Of a stretch of DNA of 64,000 nucleotides, positions 52,689-62,821 are shown one piece after another (within the stretch, counting starts at the first letter, position 1; every line of letters begins with the position of its first letter). The DNA comes from Amphiduros pacificus (lineage: Eukaryota > Annelida > Polychaeta > Phyllodocida > Hesionidae), in NCBI GenBank assembly GCA_949316495.1, contig OX439010.1:17788809-17852808 (forward strand). The letters are read 5' to 3'. The notes under the pieces were generated by a model. That model did not search any database and was not told the origin of the DNA. It saw only the letters and a program-made list of their open reading frames with translations. Both the position numbers and the translations under genes were made by a program.

Positions 52689-54158
52689 TTACGCCACAGA
52701 TTCATGTTCAGGACCCTCCTCAGGTTCAGGACCCTCTTCAGGTTCAGGACCCTCCTCAGGTTCAGGACCCTCCTCTTCCATCACTTCAGTGGCAACCTCA
52801 ATCTCATCTTCGGTGGGACCCAAGTTATCTCGACTCCGTTCTTGCACCATTAATCTTTTCACTTCTGTGGATCTGTTCTCTATGCCAGATAGACCTTCTG
52901 CGCTTTCATTAGTTGGTTGAGCACTTGTAGCAGGAAGTTCAGAAACATGGCCCATTGTGGCATTCACATGACCTCGACGGCTTTCATTTATTAGCATTCT
53001 CACATCGGTTAAGGATATCTTCTCAAAAGAACTGTCGGAGCCTTCGGAAAGCTGCATATATAAGTCATCTATCCGATCTTCAGAATCGCTATCTGTTAGA
53101 GAATCTAAGGGAGAATCTCCACCTAAATCCGAGGATAGGGAATCTCTATCTTGCTCTGCTAATGGAGAATTTCTATCTAGATCTGCTGGTGCAGAATCTC
53201 TATCTAGATCTGCTGGTGCAGAATCTCTATATTGGTCTGCAGGTGGAAAATCTCTATCTTGTTCTGTTGGTGGAGAATCTCTTTCTTGGTCTGTTGGTTG
53301 AGAAACTCTTTCTTGTTCTGTTGGTTGAGAATCTCTATCTTGTTCTGTTGGTGGAGAATCTCTTTCTTGGTCTGTTGGTTGAGAAACTCTTTCTTGTTCT
53401 GTTGGTTGAGAAACTCTTTCTTGTTCTGTTGGTTGAGAAACTCTTTCTTGTTCTGTTGGTTGAGAAACTCTTTCTTGTTCTGTTGGTTGAGAATCTCTTT
53501 CTTGTTCTGTTGGTGGAGAATCTCTATCTTGTTCTGTTCGTGGAGATACTCTATATTGTTCTGTTGGTGGAGATACTCTATATTGTTCTGCTGGTGTAGA
53601 TACTCTATATTGTTTTGTTGGTGGAGGATGACTTCCCCAATGAATCCTTCGTTGATGATTGCCAGTACCTGTTTGTGGTTGGCTTCCCTTAGTGCTTCCT
53701 TGGGAACGGTGGTCTGAGCCAGATGGGGGTTGACTTCTCTGAAGTACTCCTTGGGAACGGTGGTCTGAGCCAGATGGGGGTTGGCTTCCCTTAGTTCTTC
53801 CTTGGGAACGGTGGTCTGAGCCAGATGGGGGTTGACTTCTCTGAAGTGCTCTTTGGGAACGGTGGTCTGAGCCAGATGGGGGTTGACTTCTCTGAAGTGC
53901 TCCTTGGGAACGGTGGTCTGAGTCACGTGAAGGAGGACTTCCCTGAGTTCTTCCACCTTCCTGCAAGGAATTCTGGGTCCTCGCTGAAGAATGGCTGTGA
54001 GGTATATGATTACTGCCGGTGTTACCAGGAGGATCTCTGTCGTCATTTCCATCGGAATCATTAGACCTTGAATTTTCTCTTTGTCTGACGCTTCTATAAT
54101 ATTCTCTTTTGTGTGAACTGAGTTTAGACTGATTTTTTTCCTCAATTTTTCTTAAAAT
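52689..54158 (-). CDS. IP3R-like exon 20: 489-residue repeat-rich C-terminal tail
   Basis: The acceptor TTTCCAG precedes ILRKIEEKNQSKLSSHKREY, a likely end of the coiled coil; the rest has no counterpart in vertebrate receptors. Tail residues 80-164 are five copies of a 17-residue unit, 182-343 about 18 copies of a 9-residue unit, and 462-485 four copies of a 6-residue unit. Between them is an acidic stretch (DSLTDSDSEDRIDDLY, SEGSDSSFEKISLTDVRMLI) that is not repetitive. The composition (Ser, Gln, Pro, Glu, Arg, Asp) predicts disorder. Repeat lengths are multiples of three and units vary mostly at one or two residues, which keeps the frame open. Other long frames over this exon, on either strand, are shadows. 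Stop at 52689-52691. Confidence 0.85.
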   Translation of the reverse strand: MLRKIEEKNQSKLSSHKREYYRSVRQRENSRSNDSDGNDDRDPPGNTGSNHIPHSHSSARTQNSLQEGGRTQGSPPSRDSDHRSQGALQRSQPPSGSDHRSQRALQRSQPPSGSDHRSQGRTKGSQPPSGSDHRSQGVLQRSQPPSGSDHRSQGSTKGSQPQTGTGNHQRRIHWGSHPPPTKQYRVSTPAEQYRVSPPTEQYRVSPRTEQDRDSPPTEQERDSQPTEQERVSQPTEQERVSQPTEQERVSQPTEQERVSQPTDQERDSPPTEQDRDSQPTEQERVSQPTDQERDSPPTEQDRDFPPADQYRDSAPADLDRDSAPADLDRNSPLAEQDRDSLSSDLGGDSPLDSLTDSDSEDRIDDLYMQLSEGSDSSFEKISLTDVRMLINESRRGHVNATMGHVSELPATSAQPTNESAEGLSGIENRSTEVKRLMVQERSRDNLGPTEDEIEVATEVMEEEGPEPEEGPEPEEGPEPEEGPEHESVA

Positions 54159-57100
54159 CTGGAAAGAAACAAGGATCATCTTTTTTATATTTCACAAATA
54201 GCATATCGCATTTTTAGGAAAATCCTGTTTACAAGCAATAAAGCTACACACATAACACTCGTATGACGTATGGCGTATTTTAGATACATTCAATATTTTT
54301 ATACTAAAGACAAATATAGAATGGGTGGCATGATATTGAAGAACCGTATGCAATAAAAGAGCAAGTAAAAAAACAAACCAAAAACACAAAACAAAAATAT
54401 ACCTCTTCATCTTGTGTGTGTTTGATGTTGCGGACTGTCTGAATTATTTCTTCCATAACGCTCTCCTGGTTGTCCTCCATAAACGTGGCAAGTGACATGG
54501 CCCGATTCAAAGGGAAGAAATCAAACTTGTCTTCCTTGAGCTGAACAAAAATACATACAAGAAGTGACATCTAGTGTTAGTTTTCGTGGTTTCTCATATG
54601 GATGTTTCATTTTCGAGAATGGGGGAGATACATATATCGAAACAATTTATCAAAAAGAGACTTTTATTTCGCAAATCTAAATCTGAATTTAAAGTTAACA
54701 TTAATTTTGAAATGGACTAAAACAAAACTCATTTGACGTTTGTTTTTGTCCCTCTTAATAGATACTCACCAGATTACTGACATACATATCTAGAGCAGTG
54801 TAATCTGTCTCCTCCAGGTCTCTCAAATGAATGAAATAAAACACATAAGCCCACATATTGTGATCATTCCTGACATGGGATATAAAACCCTGTAATCATA
54901 AGAAAATAATGAAATCATATTTATCATGCCACGATTGTTTTTGGGATCAAAAATTTGAAGACAACATTTTGAATTTGTCTTTTTTCTTTTAGTCAAGATA
55001 ATCGATATTTTACGAATATAGCTTAGTTCTATTTGTGCCGCTTTATCCACATGCCTATTTCAACTTGTAGCATCACTAAGTTGACAAATTTTAAAATGTT
55101 GTTTTGCACTGCCATCTGTTGAGAGAAAAATGAAAGTTACATGAAAGTTTTTCTCACCTGACCGGTTTGTTCAAAATCATAACTGTCCCTTGCACAAATA
55201 AAACATGTATCTCTCATATCCTTCTCTGCCGTCCACTGAATACAGAATAAATCCATTTTTAAATGAAAACCATTCACACCATGTTCTCTTTATTAAACAG
55301 TTTAACCTTAATATGTAGTTTGCAATATATAGACCTACAAGCACAAAATGGGAATTATATATTTTAGCACATCATCGAACATGTAAGTTTACCTTAAGAT
55401 CCCTGAGTTCTGAAAAGGTATCAACGATTATACCAAATATTACATTCAGGCCAATTGTGGTGAAAAGAATGAAAAATGTAATCTGGTACAATGTCAACCA
55501 GCCAAAAACATTGAAAGAATCGTCAAGTTCGCTGAGGGATAAAGCCTGGAAATTAAAATCACTAATTAGTTGACAAATGCATCTATTATTTTGGTCTCTT
55601 TTTATCGTAAATGTACTCAAGATAAGTACTACAAGATAAATAATCAAAAGATCAAATGCAATAACAAAGTAAAAAGATAATATTTAAAATAGAACGTTTA
55701 CTTAGCAAGCCCAGTGGTTTTGATGGAGCTAAATTGATTCAATATAAATAATTGTATATTTATGTTCCTGATGTTAGATGCCTTGCCCAGACAGCACATT
55801 GAACATGAGCATTGAACCAATCTGCGCAGTAAATCTGAACCAATCTGGTTAAATCGCGTCATTCTTGATGCTCACAACTGACCTGGGCCCTAAATGACGT
55901 CATTCTGGGCTCTTGCAACAATCTGTGCACTAAATCGCAGCCAATCTGAGTGGTATTTGACCATTTTTGTATGGTGGACAATGGCTAGACTGAAAAAGCA
56001 TTCATGAAACCTTACTTTCAGACACATTTTCTTTACATAACATGAATGTTTATACCCTAAACAGTGCTTTTATGTAGTAGTACCCAAAATACTCCCTGTT
56101 AATGACTTTCTGTGACACTTGAAAGTTGATCAGTTGTCTGCTGAAACCTACACCAGCAATTGAACACTTTGTCAACAAGCTTTGTTCAGCTGGTCTGTGA
56201 TCTCGTGTAAACACCTAATGAGTTACCAGTTGGGCACCTGTCCAGCTTGGGAAACAGGGTGGAGATGTTTTGTACAATTTTTTGCCAGGAATATATATAT
56301 TTTATGGTTGTGACAAATATCATAGGGTTGTGACAAATATCTTATGGTTGTAAAAGATACCCGTATATCATTTATGGGAAAGTATACTATTTATTTGAAA
56401 AATATCTTATACATGTGAAAACCTTTGTGTCAAAAAGGGAAGACATGACTCAAAGACTGCATAGAATCCCTCTTAACCTAAAGGACCAGATATGGAAAAA
56501 GTGATATTAAACCCTTTGATCACTGGTTTGGCCTTAAATCACAAGGACTTTGAATGGCAAAACTGTGAATGCTGATAATTGGTATCAGTGAAATTTATGA
56601 TTTGACCCTCTTTGATGAAATTTGGGGTTTTTCACACCACTGAATGGGAAGACATCAAAGGCTGCATGGATTTCACCTTAAAGGCTGGGCTGTATAGATT
56701 TTTTTATACTTTTTTTTCAAACATATATAATATAAAAAATAATGATTTTTCTTCATTTATAACTTCATAAATATTCATCCGTTTTTAATAATTTTACCAA
56801 CAAAAGAAAGCCAAGAAAAGGCATGATAATCATGATAAGTGTTATCTTCCAATTCATTATCTAAATAGTGAAAAAAAATGGCAGAAAATGTGTTGCTTCA
56901 ATTTTGACAATTGGTAAACAACACCTCCTGTGACTTACGGAGCCCCCTGACAGTTCAAGGGTCAAGGTCACACAACACACTTCCTGTCCAGTACTGGCAG
57001 TACTTGGTGGTCACAAAAAATCATAATTCTCAGAGCAGATGTTCTATTGTGGATTTCAGACAGATAGCCTATACGTATGTCAATTTTCAGATCATATATT

Positions 57101-58515
57101 GTTTTCATATACCTTAAACTACTGTAAAATCACCTGGAACCTTCCAGGTTTCATGAATGCTTTAATCTTTTTAAAATTTTAACACAGGAATGTGCCAAAT
57201 ATTTCCGCAAAAGCGGTAAAATTTATCATAAAATTTACACTATTATTAATAAGACACTGCTATACGCTCAACTGTAACGAAATTTTTTAAATTGTGTGAT
57301 GATTGTTATGTGATTTTGATGCATTTATGAGATATAAAAAAGTCGTTATGTAACAGAACCACCCAAATTGGTTCAGATTTGGTTGAGAACAATGGTATGA
57401 CGTCATACCACCCAGATATGTTTCGATTACCGACCAGATTGGTTCACAGCTCCCCCACCCCTGATTATTACTAACCGCAAGTAACATAAATCATATCATG
57501 TTATAACATATTATGCTATGTATAACACCTTTCTGGTAAGAACTACATTCTAGACATATTACTTACATCAGAGATGTCACCAATAAGGCCATATCTGAGG
57601 ACGGTGACGGTGCATTCAGTTAAGGTGTGGCAATATAGTTGGTCATCCTTGTTAAACATAGGCCGCATGATGGCAAAGCCTATCAAAGCATAGATGTAAA
57701 TGATGATGGCTCCAAGAATGCCGACCCATATCAGAGAAGGTCCTATTGGCGGGAAGAATCAAGCTATTGATAAGTATGCATATGATACTATACCATAATC
57801 ATCTATCCACTTTATATAAACCATAGTTTAGTTTGATATAACATGTAACAAGAGTTCCTGAACACAATAGGAGTCTCTTAAATTGTTCTCAACACACGCT
57901 GAGAACAATGATGAGAAATTTACTAAATTGAGCTCAACATTAGTTCCTCTTATCTATGCCCTCCAGTTATGCTGGCCAACTTTCACATCACTTTTCAAAC
58001 TTCATAGTATTCATTACCATTCATTGTGACTGCCTTGATTACTCCCTTCAACAGCTGATTGTTGGCCACAATATTGAGAAGATGAAAAGCATAAAAATAT
58101 CCATTGCAAAATGCACCGGCAACCGACATGGCAAAGAATATCTAAAAAATAAAAATAAATAATAAAGAACTCAATCTTAAACAATTCCAAATTGTATACA
58201 AGGACACACTTGTCGTGGGGCTAGAACATGAGCTTAGCTTTTATCCATTTTTGGGCTGGAGCATAAGAAGCATAATAATAAGAAGCATAATAATAAGAAG
58301 CATTCACCCTCACCGTGTAGTAAACTGTGATGCCACTGAAGAGCTTCACTTCCAGTTTTGAGGACCGTTTCTCTTTATTCTCTTGTTTCTCTTCTGATTC
58401 CGTGGTTTTGTCTTTTTCCTCCTTTTTGCTAGCTCCTGGTCCCAGCCAATCACTTATAATAATCATAATTACACAATTATAAAGCACAGGTCTAAAACTA
58501 CAGCGTTGGGATCTA

Positions 58516-58593
<78 letters not shown>

Positions 58594-59716
58594 AAATATC
58601 CGATGGAAGTTGAAATGTCTTTAATCTCTGATTGGGGTGTTTTATGTGTTCGTGTAGCTTTAACTAACCTTTGGAAGAAAGCTTTTTTATCTATTACGAA
58701 AATCCAGTTCTGTTTTACCTTTTGGTATAAAGGTGGTTGGAATGATCACAGCCTTCTAACTGATGTTAGCCCTTATATACAATGGGCTCCATGCCAACTG
58801 ATGTTAGCCCTTATATACAAAGGGCTCCATGCCACTGAGGCATTAATTAGTTTGCCAGCTCAGTGCGTTAACTGAAATAACCATCACTACTTACTTGACA
58901 AGAAAGAGGCAACCCACAACATCCGGGAGTGTGGGATGCTTCAGAAGCATATAGCAACTAAACAACATCAGAGAACACAGCATGTGTAGGAAAGAGAAGG
59001 TGTAGAGCCACCTGTAATAGCCACTCCACACCACCGGCATCGGACTGCAAAATATATACCAGTATTGTGGACTTTTATTGTTGCACGAAAACTCATTAAT
59101 AGTGAAACGTTTCAGGCCAAGTAATGCATGGTTGTTATTTGGTTTTTATCTGTATTCAAATCCAGGAGGCAAACATATATGACATCAAAACCTGTCATAT
59201 CTATCACATTGTTATCTATTGTATTCCATTAATAGACGGAACAGCGTTACTGATGTCTGATGAGTATCACCAAAAACCTACTATTAGTGGTCTTATACTA
59301 AACAATTCATGATATCAAGCTGATATTTAGGCTGGAAATTAAAATTATTATATATGTTATACACTTACTTATGCAGATTATGGCATTTGTTATAACAAAC
59401 AATAAGAGAAACTATTACATAAAGTATTATAGATTAACAGTATGAACAAAGCTGCACAAGACGTATGATTTGAACGCATGACATACTCATAGACTTCCTT
59501 TGGGAGTCGTGTAGCATTGGCGGGCACATCGTTAATAGTCATGGGTGCAATCCAAGTAAGCATCATCAAAATGTTGATAAACAGGCTCAGTATTATACAG
59601 GCATAGTTCCAAATTGCCCTGCAAGTATATAAAAGGTTTTAACGTTTTGTCACCACGGACTTTGTTGGACTACTTTCATCACCATTACACTGTATACAAC
59701 TACCTTTTTACTTTGT

Positions 59717-59799
<83 letters not shown>

Positions 59800-62688
59800 T
59801 AATCATAATATAATCCATCATACGTTAAAAGAAGATGTTTTTATTTATTTTTTTTATATCAATTGGCAATATACTTATTTTAATTCTTTCAGACACAAAG
59901 GTCTTTAGATGCAAACTTAATACTGAATTTAGGTTTTTATATTACCATTTAGTAGCCAGTCTACATAGGATGGGATTGTTCATTAATTTCCTCTGGTAAT
60001 CCAGATCATTGAGGATGTCTGTTGTCCACATAATCAGATCTCTGTACTTTGCAGTTGGGGAAGTTCTGTCAATTCCCCATTTGATATCCTCTTTGGTTTC
60101 TTCGCGTAACAAATTCTTCAAACAAAATAAATCCAGACTAGGTTCACTTTTAAAAACATATAAATGGATTTCAGTGATTGGTTGAATTGTAATAAGACAA
60201 ATTAAAGAGGTCATTTTTTAACATAGATATTACCGGATTCTTGACTCTGAAGTGTATTCTCTGGAGATGATCTCCTTTCACGATCTCAATTGACATGCAC
60301 TGGTCTTTGAACTCCTTATATGCCAGTCTTTCCTCTGGGTTAGATATTCCTTTAAAACAATCAAAATAATATTGAATATTGAACAAATATTTACATAATA
60401 CGGAGCCTTACAATGAGTTTCTAAATCAATACTGAACGAAAATAAATCTGATTACATATATGGATAGAAAACATATCTCATTAAATTAAGTTCAATATTG
60501 TGTGTGCTTTCCAAACTGTTATCCATTATGAAAATATTGAATTCTTAAAATGACAAATATTGATTTTCAATCAGTTTTTAAAAAAAAAGTCTTATACCTA
60601 AAACTGTGAAATAAGGTGTTTTTTTGTAATAAAAGCATTCACTATACTTTCATCCTGTATCCACAATTTCTTTTCATTATCTTCAAAGCAACTGTTTCAT
60701 TTTTTGGGGGCTTTTAAAGAAAATATGATATTGTGAGTCCAACTAATCAAAATATTAGAAAATGTGTCTATTCATTTACATGTAATTGAGAAGTACATAG
60801 CCCACCTTGCTTCTTCAAACTGGGATCAATGTCATACATCTTCGAAAGGAGTATTGTGTAAGAGAACCCCAGAGTGAGTAGGTTTTCCAGAGTATTAGCT
60901 ATTGCCTTCTCCATCTAAAACATGAAAATTGTTTGTGTATTGTTCTATACAACTTAAATCTTTTGCACTCTTTTAAATTAATAATAATTGGTTAAAGACT
61001 AATTACACTTGTCTACATTGCTTTTCCTACAATTATATACACATTTATGCTTAAGTTTTTTCACCTTTTTATTTCTTCCAAAACATCCTGAACTTTGTCC
61101 ATCATCTTGGTAGAGTGGAATTGGGGACAATTTTTGATTCTGAAAATAATCATTTGCATACATTACAATTTGAACAAAGTTATCAGGACAAATAGTTCAT
61201 GGTAATTGAATGCCCATTGAGATTATCATATATAACATGTGTGTCGAGGAATTTACACAAGGAATGGAAAGCACATTATCATGATTGAGGTGTGGCTGAA
61301 TGTTAACAAAGGGACATGTGCCTAACTTGGTGATACAAGTGGAGAATGGGAGGTGGTGGGTTCGACTCCTGCCGCTGGCTGTGAACTGGAGAAGTTGAAA
61401 GTTACCTTGTATACTCTTTGACATGTCGCTATAACTTGTCTGACTGCAGAAATGTCTAGGGTATCTCTGATCTCCTGTGTACAACAAAGTATTAAATTCA
61501 TGCTTATTTCATTTGCCGAATAATTGTTTTACATATTGGGTAACAGATCATTACAAAACCATGCAATTCACTATTTCTTGATCTTGGACAGCTCTTAAAC
61601 ATGTGATATTCTAATTTGGCAGAGAATAAAAGACAATGTTTCCAGAACATCGATACCTTGGAGACAGATAATGCATCTGGATCGTTCTCTTCCACCATTG
61701 CAATCAGCAGTATGACCATTATCTGCTTCAGATCCAAGACCTTAAACATTTAATATTAAAAGAGGTGTATTCTGTTAAGACTCAATCAATAATATGTATT
61801 AAAAAATATACCAGATATTAACTTCCACACCTGCTGAATAATGTGATTACCATACCTGCTGAATGCTGCAGTCCTTATATTCTGTCATTCTCAAGATAAA
61901 GTTGATGACATCAATGATCTTGTTGTTTAATATCACCGAACGGTTCTCTTGGTTACCCTAAATATTAAACAACACACATTTCTATAATAAATGACATGTA
62001 TTCATCTTCCTTGTACTCATTCAAGCGACATTTTACTATTTGTTCTAAAGCATGCTACATATACTTTTTTATTGGGTTTTTGTCATGTCAAGGACCTGGA
62101 ATATGACAATTCAGTGAGGCAGATCTATATCTGTTACCAGGAGGTCCCGTCCTGATATGACCGAAATAATATTGAAACTGATGTCCGAGGAAATACCCTT
62201 CACAAGATGTTGATTGAAGAAATAAATAATTTTGATCATTCAAAGAAAAATAAATAGCCTACCACACAAAGTTCATTGAGGGTTGAGAAGACATCTGTCA
62301 TGAGTTCAATATTTGAGCCATCCACATGGGTGTAAAATGAGTGCAGGAATTTGGTGAATACTTGTATAACATTTACAGATGTCACATTATCTGGCTGTGT
62401 GCGCAGATAATTCTGGAATGAAAATAGATTTCATTTTACAAACAATATATTGAATCTCATCACATCAAAATTGCACACAAAGTTCATTATATTTGAAATT
62501 AACCCCATAAAGAATTCCTTTCATGAAAATACAATAAGCAAGCCATAAATATAAACTGTCAACCTTATAAGTATCTTCTGTTATTGTTTTATCAAAATAT
62601 GGAATGTTATTGAAGTGTCAGACATGAATTCAGTTGATTTGTCTAAAGCTATGGTTTCGCTGACGTTTTCACTGAGTAAGCTGTAATA

Positions 62689-62727
<39 letters not shown>

Positions 62728-62741
62728 ATGATGATGATGAC

Positions 62742-62821
<80 letters not shown>

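Noticed and set aside
52955-54145. Long frames on the plus strand and in a second minus frame over the tail exon
   Set aside because: The coding repeats have lengths divisible by three, so stops are absent from several frames at once; only the frame joined to exon 19 has splice and homology support.
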